64,000 nucleotides of DNA from contig NZ_LUUK01000172.1 in assembly GCF_001644025.1 (NCBI RefSeq), positions 1-64,000 on the forward strand, written 5' to 3'. This document shows, one piece after another, positions 49,952-58,625 of the stretch. Both the position numbers and the translations under genes were made by a program. Origin of the DNA: Methylomonas koyamae (lineage in GTDB: Bacteria > Pseudomonadota > Gammaproteobacteria > Methylococcales > Methylomonadaceae). The notes beneath the pieces are model-generated. The model was not told the DNA's origin. It did no database searches and saw only the letters and a program-made list of their open reading frames with translations. Within the stretch, counting starts at the first letter, position 1; each line of letters opens with the position of its first letter.

Positions 49952-50365
49952 TTACGGCATTGGTATGTTATTACAATCGTCTTTTTCACTAAAATTATTT
50001 AGTGTTGCATAACGTAACTTTTCGTGTATTAAATTTTTAATTAATTCGGTGAATTGATTAAAATCACCAGCCTCCCAACTAATTCCAAGCATAAATAAGC
50101 AAATAGAAACTCCATTTGCATCTTCAAAAACCACAACATCTTTAGGCTGTAAGCTACAATCCAAAAGCACACTGGGTTTTACGCTACAAGACATATTGTT
50201 TGCCAAAGCATAATTTTCCACTGCTGAAATGATTTCAGCTTTATTTGCTTCATAGCGAGAAACAAATGAAAATTCGCTAGGCCTTTGAAAATCAAGCCGC
50301 TTAATATAAAAAACATCACACCCGTTCAAGCTAATTATTAAAATAAAAAACCAGAACCTAGGCAT
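49952..50365 (-). CDS. Hypothetical lipoprotein, possible immunity protein
   Basis: A 137-residue protein with a short signal ending in a lipobox (FFILIISLNGC, Cys about 16), so probably anchored to a membrane. The mature part has a Cys pair (MSCSVKPSVLLDC) and an acidic C-terminus. Its AT-rich DNA and position, downstream of a broken RHS tip with an HEFQH motif, suggest a cognate periplasmic immunity protein, but no family is recognised. Confidence 0.55.
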   Translation of the reverse strand: MPRFWFFILIISLNGCDVFYIKRLDFQRPSEFSFVSRYEANKAEIISAVENYALANNMSCSVKPSVLLDCSLQPKDVVVFEDANGVSICLFMLGISWEAGDFNQFTELIKNLIHEKLRYATLNNFSEKDDCNNIPMP

Positions 50366-50629
50366 AAGCGGTAACCGTAAAAATTGATAACAGCATTAAT
50401 ACACACATTCCTCTGAAAGTTGGTCTATCTGCATTCATTACTTTTTATATTATTTAGTGCTAGTTGTATTTTTATCGGTTGCATCAATAGCTTGTGCGGG
50501 TCATGCAGGCCTATGCAACATACCCAATAATCTATATATCATTGAACTTTATATGAAATAATTTACGAACTAGCACCAAAGGTTATTACAAAGTTTCATT
50601 TTCTAGAAAATGCATCCACATCATAATTG

Positions 50630-50851
50630 TCACCACGGAGACTGAGGGGACGAATACGGCCCAACTTCATTCCAGTTCGCACTCCCTCCCCATAACCCAT
50701 TGAAGATTAATCCTGCTGTACCACCTAAAAGATTTGATGGCAGATATAAGGGGCCAAGTTGTTCACCTTGTATTGTATGTTGAAACTCGTGATTACCTAC
50801 TAAATTGCCATTTTTAAATTTCTTAGTAGGACCAAAATCAATCCTCTCAAC
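50630..50851 (-). pseudogene. RHS toxin-tip remnant with HEXXH motif
   Basis: Reading the minus strand gives about 73 residues: VERIDFGPTKKFKNGNLVGN, HEFQHTIQGEQLGPLYLPSN, LLGGTAGLIFNGLWGGSANW and NEVGPYSSPQSPW followed by TGA. The HEXXH-type sequence HEFQH and the GPLYLPSNLLGG block match a zincin-like tip common at the end of RHS proteins. A TAA lies directly before the readable part and there is no start codon, so it is a fragment. It was found by manual translation and belongs to the same RHS field. Confidence 0.7.
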
Positions 50852-50966
50852 TTAAGTCTCAACAAGAAGATTTATAAGCATGTTTTCGATGAGGCTTGGG
50901 TGCTTTGGCCTGGGTTTTGTGGCGCCGGGCTTAAACCTAATCAGGTTTCTGGCGAGCCCGCGTAGC

Positions 50967-51031
50967 TCCGATTAGCGAAGCGTAATCGGAGACATACCAA
51001 CCATTCGTCCGATTACGATTCCCAAATCGGA
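50967..51031. repeat. Paired palindromes (BIME-like), copy 4 (degenerate)
   Basis: The first palindrome (50967-50990) is intact. The second (51008-51031) keeps the TCCGATTACG half but has a mutated second arm (CAAATCGGA). It marks the far border of the RHS field. Confidence 0.85.
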
Positions 51032-51860
51032 CGGTCCTGATCAAGCCACAATCGCTATCCGAAAACATCCCGTTCCGGCTCAAACCTCGGGCCAACGGGC
51101 CGGAACGCTCGACGGCGCGGTTTCAAACCTCACCGTTGCGGATTGAACAGGGACGATTCCGGCAGCGAGCGGCAGCAGTCTCTGTTAAACATGCACGCTT
51201 CTCTATTGAAACCGCATCGTTACAGCTTCGATAAGCAGCGTGCTTGTTGGAACACGGAACGTTTTACGATGAACGCGAATCGGCCTAGAAAGTTTTTGAA
51301 GCGTTCCACGATAACCATGGAACGCCGCACTGCGCCACCTCGGCGATCTGCGTCAATCGGACAATGTTCTTTGGCGGGCATCGAGCGGTCTATCTCAACC
51401 AGACACTGGTCTATGTTCAACGGCGAACGTTGCAGGTTGCCGGGAAATCGTTAGCTGTTTTGTCGAGAATCCTGCGCTTTCAACAGCGGCCGTTGCGAGT
51501 TCACGTTGGATGCTTCCCGGTCTAAACCGGAACGGTCCAGTGTGATTGGCAATGTATGTGTGATTTTGTTGGAGCGCTGGTCTTCAGCTCAGAGTCGCCG
51601 GACCTGTCGGGCACATCGCGGCGGATTGGACAAAAAACGCCGTGAAGCGCGCGAACATTAACGTTCCGCCGCTCAAGCTCCCGGCGCGACCCGGACAAGG
51701 TCTCTCCCCCAAAAATGCCTCGCCCGGCAAACTGGCCATCGGCGCCGATGTGTGGGCCTAAGACACCAAAGCGAGGACAAGCACGGACGCTTCGCTGATA
51801 TGTCCGCCCGAAATCGCGCGGATTCAAGCTGGCTTCGGAACGGTTTACATCAACCGCTGC
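51032..51860. other. Intergenic region without a confident gene
   Basis: About 830 bases lie between the RHS field and the MetE-like gene. A 103-residue frame at 51143-51454 is Arg/Ser-rich and overlaps an opposing 66-residue frame, so neither is called. Several short motifs such as GGAACG/CGTTCC recur with imperfect spacing between 51100 and 51460, possibly a decayed repeat. Nothing else is recognised. Confidence 0.3.
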
Positions 51861-52928
51861 CTACCCCAGTTTCAGCGCGGCCTCGGCCAGTTTCGTGCCG
51901 ATTACGCGGGCTTCGATTTTGGCGAATGCGGTGTCTCGCCCGGTAGAGCGGTCGTCCTCGAACGGCGAAAATCCGCAATCGTCGGTGCTGCCCAATTGGT
52001 GGACCGGTATAAATTCGGCGGCTTGCAAGATCCGGTCGCGGACCGATTCCGGCGACTCGACCACCGGATCAAGCACATCGATGACGCCGACATAGACTCG
52101 CTGATGGCCCCGGAGATGGTCGCGGACCACGGCCAAGACCTGTTCCGGTCGGCTTTCGCTCGCCAGTTGCATATAAAAATGGCCGGCCTGAAGTTGAAAC
52201 AGCTCGGGCAACAGTTCGGCATAATCGACGTCGGCGCTGTGGGTGGAATCGTGGTCGCCGCCCGGACAGGTGTGGACGCCGATCCGTTGGCGTTCGTCCG
52301 CCGTGAAATGCGCCAATACCCGGTTGTTCAACGCGATGAATTGCCGGAGCAGTTGTTTGGACGGATCGAGCTTCACGGACAATCGGCCTTCGGTAAAATC
52401 GATCTGCACATGGTGCGCGCCTTGCGCCAGACAACCGCGGATGTCCGCCACGGCTTCCCGGATCAGATCGTCGATAAACGCCTCGCGCGTATAGCCTTCC
52501 AAGCCCTGTTGCGGGTAAAGCAGACTGAGCGCCGACGCCGAGATGAGGGCCTGTTTCAGCGGCCGTGCGGTATAGCGTTTGGCGGCGCGGACATAATCGC
52601 CGGCATAAGCGCCGTAGCGGAACGGCCCGGCATTCAACCTGGGCAGTTGCCGGGTATGCCCGTCGGCGAACGGGATAACCACCCCGTCGGCGGCAAGATT
52701 GTCCAGCCCTTCCAGCGGATAGGTGGCAAAACTGGATTTGGTCTGCTCGCCATCGGAAACGACCGGCGATCCGGTACGTTCGAAGCGTTCCAGGGTGTCG
52801 CGCAGCGCCGCGTCGTAGCAGGCATCCAGCCGTTCCTGCGAAAGCCGGCCGTCGCGGAACTCGCCCAGCGCATCCAATAATTGCGGCGGACGAGGGATGC
52901 TGCCGATGGCTTCGGTGGGTATTATCAT
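51861..52928 (-). CDS. MetE-like cobalamin-independent methyltransferase family protein
   Basis: A 355-residue single-barrel protein related to the C-terminal half of MetE. It begins MIIPTEAIGSIPRPPQLLDA, and FTEGRLSVKLDPSK is part of the barrel. Zinc ligands are visible as GVHTCPGGD (His and Cys) and TDDCGFSPF (Cys). MetE moves a methyl group from a folate to homocysteine, but stand-alone short versions often have other methyl donors or thiol acceptors. GGAG precedes the ATG at 52928. A longer frame reaching 53003 is not family-like. It is on the same strand as the secretion operon but about 275 bases downstream, so it is probably separate. Confidence 0.88.
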   Translation of the reverse strand: MIIPTEAIGSIPRPPQLLDALGEFRDGRLSQERLDACYDAALRDTLERFERTGSPVVSDGEQTKSSFATYPLEGLDNLAADGVVIPFADGHTRQLPRLNAGPFRYGAYAGDYVRAAKRYTARPLKQALISASALSLLYPQQGLEGYTREAFIDDLIREAVADIRGCLAQGAHHVQIDFTEGRLSVKLDPSKQLLRQFIALNNRVLAHFTADERQRIGVHTCPGGDHDSTHSADVDYAELLPELFQLQAGHFYMQLASESRPEQVLAVVRDHLRGHQRVYVGVIDVLDPVVESPESVRDRILQAAEFIPVHQLGSTDDCGFSPFEDDRSTGRDTAFAKIEARVIGTKLAEAALKLG

Positions 52929-53009
52929 GGGCTTCTCCGGGTGATTTGCAGGTTGTCGTAGGTCATTAATCCTAAAAAAATCCGGTGGGTAAAGTACCGA
53001 CATACCGGT

Positions 53010-53093
53010 GGCCGGACGCCGTCAATCGCCGCTAAAGCCGCCCCCACGCCCTTTTTCTCACGCCTTGGGGCTAACCCTTTCATGATCGTTAGG
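53010..53093 (+). repeat. Dispersed repeat pair, copy B
   Basis: Partner of 42066-42149. It lies in the 275-base gap between the secretion-linked glycosyltransferase and the MetE-like gene and holds the CGCTAAAGCCGCC core and CATGATCGTTAGG end. Confidence 0.5.
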
Positions 53094-53203
53094 TTGATTC
53101 GCCAATTTCGGCTAGCGGCGAAAGCGTCGAAAACCGCCAATCAAATCGCGCGGAACCGCCTTCGAACCAACGGCCGGCCCCGCAGTGCTTGCCCGGTCCG
53201 TCC

Positions 53204-54970
53204 TTAGTCGAACAACCCGGCGATCGTCGCTTCGAAGTTTTTGACGAAGCGGCGGGTGTCGAATAGCGCGGAACTGCGGCCCTGGGTGTGCAGGCGATGT
53301 CGATAGCTTTGCAACGCCGTCGGCTCCGATGCCAACCCCACCGCCAGATTTTCGTAATCCAGCCAGCTGGTGGTAATCAATTCCGGCAGACCGACCGCGT
53401 GCAGCAAGCTGCCGGCCATTCGCGACGCGAAGGTCTTGCCGGAACAGGTCAGCACCGGCAAACCGGCCCATAACGCGTCGCTGGCGGTAGTGCCGGCGTT
53501 GTAGGGATTAGTGTCCAGCAATAAATCGGCCGCCCGGTAGCGGGCCAGATACTCGGACGGGGCGGCTTTGTCGGCAAACACCAGCCGGCCGGGATCGACG
53601 CCGCGTTTTACCGCCTCGGCCGCCAGATTGCCGCGCGCCGTCGGGTTGTCAATCGCCAGCCACAGCACACCGTTCGGCACCCGCCGCAGGATATTCATCC
53701 ATACCGAAAACACCGGCTCGCTGATCTTGTAACTCCCGTTAAACGAGCAGAACACGAAAGCGTCGTCGGGCAAACCGCAGGACGCCCGGCTCGGCGTCTC
53801 GGCAATCGGGCGCTGGCTGTCATTGGCTTGGTAAACCTCCGGCAAATACAGCGGCTTCTCGAAATAGTAGCGGGCCAACGCTTCCGGAAACACGTAGCGG
53901 TCGGCCAGGATGTAATCGATCTCGGGCATGCCGCAACTGCCGACATAACCCAGATACGAAATCTGCACCGGTGCCGGCTTGTGGGCGACGATGCCGGGCC
54001 GGGCGCCGGCGGTCAAGCCGGTCAGGTCGATCAATACGTCGATTTCGTGGCGGCGTATCGTTTGCGCCGCCTCCTCGTCGGACAGCGCATGGATAGGCAA
54101 ATGCCTATCAAAAGCCGCCAGCATCCGCTGCCGCATCGTGCCGCCGTCCTCGGGACTGAAATCGATGCCGTACACTTCGAAGCGCTCTCTGTCGTGCAGT
54201 TCCAGCAACTCGGCGGTCAAAATGCTGACCGCGTGCCAGCGAAAGTCGCAGGACAAATAGCCTATCCGCAATTTGTCGTGCCGATAGCCGTCGAGCGGCG
54301 CCATCCTCGGCAGATTGCGCGGCACCTTGCGCTCCACCCAGGCGGTGATCGCCGCCAGTTGCAGGGTCGGATCGTCGCTGGAGGCCAGCAAGCCCAAGGG
54401 CCCGACGTTCTGTTGTAAAGTCCGTAACGGGATGCCGGCCACGCCGTCGAACACCGGCCACTGGCATTTTTTCTGGCGAATATGCAGATAATGCTGCATC
54501 ACGTCGGGTTGATCCGGCATCACCGCCAAGCTGCGCCCGAGCAAGGCTTCGGCTTCGTCGAAGTTGCGGTTGACCTCTTGCAGACGGCCAGCGTGATTCA
54601 ACAACAATGTCTGCCCCTCGGCCGGTTGCAAGGCCTGCAACCAGATCGCCATTGCCCCGGCGTGATTGCCCTGGGCTTCCAACGTCAAACCCAAATTTAC
54701 CGCCGCCTGATAAAAATCCGGCCGCAGTTGCAGGGCCTCTTGATAGGCAGCGATCGCCTGCTCGATGCGTCCGGCCGGACGCAGCAGGCTGCCGAGATTG
54801 AACAGCGCCAGGTGGCGTAGTTGCGGCTCGGCGCCGGGCGAGTCCAGCCAATCGGTATAACAGGCGATCGCGGCGGCGCTGTCGCCGCTTTTCGCCAACG
54901 CGTCGGCTTGCGCCATGACCTCCACCAAAGTCGTCGCTTTCATGGTTGCATTACTTGTGTTGTGTGCCAT
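53204..54970 (-). CDS. TPR-containing O-GlcNAc-transferase-like (GT41/SPINDLY) glycosyltransferase
   Basis: A 588-residue protein. TPR helices cover about 15-170 (LALFNLGSLLRPAGRIEQAI, FYQAAVNLGLTLEAQGNHAG). The catalytic part, about 230-588, has the GT41 elements RIGYLSCDFRWHAVS, PVQISYLGYVGSCGMPEIDY, FCSFNGSYKISEPVF and DTNPYNAGTTASDALWAG. GT41 enzymes add sugars to Ser/Thr of proteins. The start overlaps the HlyD stop by one base, placing it in the secretion operon. This supports a role in glycosylating the exported Thr-rich repeat protein, or of the export machinery. Confidence 0.93.
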   Translation of the reverse strand: MAHNTSNATMKATTLVEVMAQADALAKSGDSAAAIACYTDWLDSPGAEPQLRHLALFNLGSLLRPAGRIEQAIAAYQEALQLRPDFYQAAVNLGLTLEAQGNHAGAMAIWLQALQPAEGQTLLLNHAGRLQEVNRNFDEAEALLGRSLAVMPDQPDVMQHYLHIRQKKCQWPVFDGVAGIPLRTLQQNVGPLGLLASSDDPTLQLAAITAWVERKVPRNLPRMAPLDGYRHDKLRIGYLSCDFRWHAVSILTAELLELHDRERFEVYGIDFSPEDGGTMRQRMLAAFDRHLPIHALSDEEAAQTIRRHEIDVLIDLTGLTAGARPGIVAHKPAPVQISYLGYVGSCGMPEIDYILADRYVFPEALARYYFEKPLYLPEVYQANDSQRPIAETPSRASCGLPDDAFVFCSFNGSYKISEPVFSVWMNILRRVPNGVLWLAIDNPTARGNLAAEAVKRGVDPGRLVFADKAAPSEYLARYRAADLLLDTNPYNAGTTASDALWAGLPVLTCSGKTFASRMAGSLLHAVGLPELITTSWLDYENLAVGLASEPTALQSYRHRLHTQGRSSALFDTRRFVKNFEATIAGLFD

Positions 54971-56337
54971 CAGGGTTCTTGTATCGATTCGTCCAGCGCC
55001 TTGGTCAGCGGCCAGAGCAGGTAAGAAATCACCGAACGCTTGCCGACCACGATTTCGGCGGTCAAGGTCATGCCCGGCAACAATCTGGCTTGGCCGGGCA
55101 GGTTCTTTAGCCGCCCTTCGCCCAAGGCCAAGCGGCTGGCGTAATAGGCCTCCATGCCGGGACCGGCCGATTCGCGGCGAAACGCGTCCTCGCTCAGCGT
55201 CCGCACCGTGGCATCCAAGGTACCGTGCAGTTGGAAGGGATAGGCGTCCAGTTTCAGCCTAGCCAGATCGCCCGGTTTGACGTAGCCGACGTCCAGCGAA
55301 TCGATCTCGACTTCGGCTTCCAATTCGGCCTCCAACGGCACCAGCGTAAACAGCGGTTCGGCGGCCTTGGCTACCGAACTCAGCGACAATTTCGCGACAT
55401 CCAGCACCACGGCTTCGGCCGGCGATACCAACGTGACCAGTTTGTGGCGTTTTTCGGCTTTTTGCAGTTGTTCGTTAACCTCGTCGCGCTCGCGCTGAGT
55501 CGCCAGCAAATCTTCCATGGTTTTTTGCCGCCAGCCTTTATCGAAGGCCGCCTTTTCGGCCTCCAGCGCGGCCAGCTCCCGCTTCAATTCCTGTTCGCGG
55601 TTCTTTGCCAACTGTAAATCGCGCTCGACTTCCATGCGCTTCTCCTGGGCTTCCAGCATTTGCACGCGCGCGCCGTAATGGCGGTTGACCAAGTTGTTCT
55701 GCATTTCCTCGATCTCCAGCAGCGGCTTGACCCTTGCAGATAGCGCTTGCTGATCGCGTAGATTAGTCGTAATCCCGGCATGCAGTTGTTGAATTTTTTC
55801 CGAGAGCTGCTTTTGCTGGGCCTGATAATTGGCTTTGCGTTCGGCGTCCAGTTGCGCCTGCAATTGCCGGTCGGCCGTGTCCGATTCGGCATCGGCCGAC
55901 TTGGCCCCGGACAGTTCGGCATTCAGACGTTGCACTTGGGTGTTTAAACTATCCAGACGTATCCGTAACTGGGCCTGATCGGCTTCGGCGAAGGTCGGGT
56001 CCAGAGTCGCCAATTGCTGACCCTTGTGGACGATTTGGCCGACCCGCACGTCCAGGCTGGCGATGATCGAGGTTTCCAGCGGCTGCACGACGATATTGGG
56101 CAGCGGTGTGACCAGGCGACCCCGCGCGACCACGACCCGATCGACGTCCGAGTAAATAGCCCACAGCAAAAAGCCCAGCAAGGCCGTCAACAGCACGTAC
56201 AGCGTGGCGCGGGCCTGGCGCGGCAACGGACTGCGCTCGATTTCGTCGGCATCCGGCAGGAAGTCCACCGCCAGTTCGTCGGTGGCGTGCTTATTCGGAA
56301 CGCCGGGTTTCACAGATGACTGGTTTGTTGGTTCCAT
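54970..56337 (-). CDS. HlyD-family type I secretion periplasmic adaptor
   Basis: A 455-residue membrane-fusion protein. A cytosolic N-terminus is followed by a transmembrane helix at about 44-65. A long coiled coil follows (about 125-310, for example ERDLQLAKNREQELKRELA), then a beta-rich domain ending LLPGMTLTAEIVVGKRSVI. It bridges the ABC exporter to an outer-membrane TolC-like pore, not encoded here. The start overlaps the ABC gene by 28 bases. Confidence 0.95.
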   Translation of the reverse strand: MEPTNQSSVKPGVPNKHATDELAVDFLPDADEIERSPLPRQARATLYVLLTALLGFLLWAIYSDVDRVVVARGRLVTPLPNIVVQPLETSIIASLDVRVGQIVHKGQQLATLDPTFAEADQAQLRIRLDSLNTQVQRLNAELSGAKSADAESDTADRQLQAQLDAERKANYQAQQKQLSEKIQQLHAGITTNLRDQQALSARVKPLLEIEEMQNNLVNRHYGARVQMLEAQEKRMEVERDLQLAKNREQELKRELAALEAEKAAFDKGWRQKTMEDLLATQRERDEVNEQLQKAEKRHKLVTLVSPAEAVVLDVAKLSLSSVAKAAEPLFTLVPLEAELEAEVEIDSLDVGYVKPGDLARLKLDAYPFQLHGTLDATVRTLSEDAFRRESAGPGMEAYYASRLALGEGRLKNLPGQARLLPGMTLTAEIVVGKRSVISYLLWPLTKALDESIQEP

Positions 56338-58451
56338 AATTGCCGATAGGTATCGCAGCGGCTTAATAAGTCCTGGTGGCGACCGCTGTCCACCAACTTG
56401 CCTTGCTGCATCACTAAGATCCCGTGGGCGTTGACCAGCGTCGATAAACGGTGGGAAATCATAATCACGGTGCGGCCGACGGCGATGCGGGACAGGTTGC
56501 GGATAAAGATCGCCTCGCTTTCCGGGTCCAGGGCGCTGGCGGCTTCGTCGAGGATCAATATTCGCGGCCGCGACAGCAAAGCGCGGGCGATCGACAACCG
56601 CTGCTTTTGCCCGCCGCTCAGGTTGGCGGCGTTTTCTTCCAGCAAGGTATCGTAGCCTTGCGGCAAGCGTTCGATGAACTCGTCGGCGCCGGCGGCCTGC
56701 GCTACCGCGACGATGTCTTCGAAACTGGCGCCCGGCTGGGTAACCGAAATATTCTCGCGGACGCTGCCGCGAAACAAGAAATTCTCCTGCAGCACCACGC
56801 CGATTTGCCGCCGCAAATGAGACAAATCGATTTCGCGCATGTCCACGCCATCGAAACGAATAATGCCTTCCTGCACCGGATACAAACCTTGGATCAGTTT
56901 GGTCAGCGTGGTTTTACCGGAGCCGCTCCGGCCGACAATGCCGATCACCTTGCCGGCCGGGATCGTGAAGCTGGCTCTATCCAGCGCCGCGACGCTGGAC
57001 CCCGGATAGCGAAAAGCCACCGCGTCGAAGGCGATGGCGCCGGCCAATTGCGGCCGCAAACCGCCGGCGCCGGACCGGCCTTCCGGGGCGCGGTTCATGA
57101 TCTCGCCGAGCATCCGCACCGACAGCGCCGTTTGTTGATATTCGTTGATCAAGCCGACGATTTGCAACAACGGCGAGCTGACCCGGCTGGACAACATTTG
57201 AAACGCAATCAAGGCGCCGACCGACAAGGTCTGATCGAACACGTCTTGAGCGCCGATAACAATGATGACGATCGGCAACAGCTTACCGAGGAAATCGGTG
57301 ATGGTTCCGCCGGCGATCGACAATTTGCCGACCCGAAAATGCATCGTGATGGACTGCGCGGAAAATTGGTCCCAGATCCGCCGTTGCATCGGTTCGATCG
57401 CCAGCGCCTTGACGGTACGCATGCCGTGTATGGTTTCGACCAGCAAGGCCTGGCGCTTGCCCTCGGCACTGTACAAGGCATCCAACCGGCGCCGGTAACT
57501 GGGCAGCAAGACCGCGATAATCGCCGCGATCACCACCGAAAACCCCAACACGATCATCGCCAGCTTGACCGAATAAGCGAACAAAATCGGCAGAAATATC
57601 AGCAGCGCCAACACGTCCAGCGCGGTAAAGAACAGCCGCCCGGTCAGAAATTGGCGTATGCCTTCCAATTGGTGCATGTGGCGAGTAATGACGCCGGCGG
57701 TGGTGGTCTCGAAATAATCGATCGGTAGCGACAATAATTGCGCGAAGGCGCGCCGCGTCAGGCGCATGTCGATTTTGTTGGTGGCCGCCAAGGTCAACAA
57801 CTGGCGAAGGTAGCCGAATATCGAATCGAACACCAAGGCCAGCATCACACCGATGCCCAAGACCCAGAGCGTGGATAGACTCTGGTGAACCAACACTTTA
57901 TCGATGACCAACTGAAAGAAGATCGGGGAGGCCAACCCTAAAAAATGCATCGCGAACGCGGCCACGGCAATGTCCCGAAAAGCCGCCTTCTGCTTCAGGA
58001 TTTCCGGAATGAACCAGCGCAAACCAAACGGCTGATTCGGATCGCCTAGGGCGTGGTGGCGCTTCAGAAGCACCACTTCGCCGGACCAACGTTCCCACCA
58101 TTGCTCGCGGTCCAAATAGGTCACGGCCGCGTCGCCGGCCAGCGGATCGAGGATCGCCACCTGTTCCGGCGCTTCTTTCTTGATGCCGACCACAATCACG
58201 GCGCCGCCGTCCCGCAGTCTGGCCATGATTGGGAAAACGCCGGTTTGCGCTAGCAAAGTCTGCCAGCTTAAGCGGGCAATCTTGATTTTCAGCCCTATAT
58301 CGGCAGCAATACGCTGCAACATCGCCGCATTGGGTTCCTTGGCTTCCAGTGCATACTCGTCGATCAGCCGTTCCGGATTGATCTGTATGCCGTGATGCTG
58401 GGCGATCGCGGTCAAACATTGAATAACCGAATGTTGAAACTTGTCAGCCAT
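56310..58451 (-). CDS. Type I secretion ABC exporter with inactive C39-like domain
   Basis: A 713-residue HlyB-type exporter. Residues 1-130 resemble the C39 peptidase domain, but where active enzymes have Cys before the GxxxCL segment, the sequence is HSVIQCLTAIAQHHG, with Ser in place of the catalytic Cys. It should therefore be a non-cleaving substrate-docking domain. Six transmembrane helices lie about 155-430. The ATPase has IVGRSGSGKTTL near 502, LSGGQKQRLSIARALL near 610, LILDEAASALDPES and the switch His in ISHRLSTL. It probably exports the repeat protein encoded upstream, and its gene overlaps hlyD. Confidence 0.95.
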   Translation of the reverse strand: MADKFQHSVIQCLTAIAQHHGIQINPERLIDEYALEAKEPNAAMLQRIAADIGLKIKIARLSWQTLLAQTGVFPIMARLRDGGAVIVVGIKKEAPEQVAILDPLAGDAAVTYLDREQWWERWSGEVVLLKRHHALGDPNQPFGLRWFIPEILKQKAAFRDIAVAAFAMHFLGLASPIFFQLVIDKVLVHQSLSTLWVLGIGVMLALVFDSIFGYLRQLLTLAATNKIDMRLTRRAFAQLLSLPIDYFETTTAGVITRHMHQLEGIRQFLTGRLFFTALDVLALLIFLPILFAYSVKLAMIVLGFSVVIAAIIAVLLPSYRRRLDALYSAEGKRQALLVETIHGMRTVKALAIEPMQRRIWDQFSAQSITMHFRVGKLSIAGGTITDFLGKLLPIVIIVIGAQDVFDQTLSVGALIAFQMLSSRVSSPLLQIVGLINEYQQTALSVRMLGEIMNRAPEGRSGAGGLRPQLAGAIAFDAVAFRYPGSSVAALDRASFTIPAGKVIGIVGRSGSGKTTLTKLIQGLYPVQEGIIRFDGVDMREIDLSHLRRQIGVVLQENFLFRGSVRENISVTQPGASFEDIVAVAQAAGADEFIERLPQGYDTLLEENAANLSGGQKQRLSIARALLSRPRILILDEAASALDPESEAIFIRNLSRIAVGRTVIMISHRLSTLVNAHGILVMQQGKLVDSGRHQDLLSRCDTYRQLWNQQTSHL

Positions 58452-58571
58452 GTAGAGTGTGATACCCGCTAGTGCTATACGCCAAACCCGGCATGATAAC
58501 TGGAAAACACAACCGGCCGGACATCATGGTGTTGCAATGCCGCCGCTATCAGCCAAATAACGCAAACGACA

Positions 58572-58605
58572 TAAAAAAGGCATCGGGAGCGAACTCCCGA
58601 TGCCT
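58572..58605 (-). terminator. Rho-independent terminator after the repeat-protein gene
   Basis: A 12-bp GC-rich stem (58578-58589 with 58594-58605) encloses a loop that reads TTCG on the minus strand. A T-run follows (58572-58577). It lies between the substrate gene (stop at 58626) and the exporter gene. It should let the substrate be made in excess over its transporter, either as a full stop with a separate downstream promoter or as a partial read-through site. Confidence 0.88.
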
Positions 58606-58625
58606 GTTGTTTGAAGGTAACGCGT

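Noticed and set aside
51143..51454. 103-residue open frame in the gap after the RHS field
   Set aside because: Arg/Ser-rich, with an opposing open frame of similar length and no recognisable domain.
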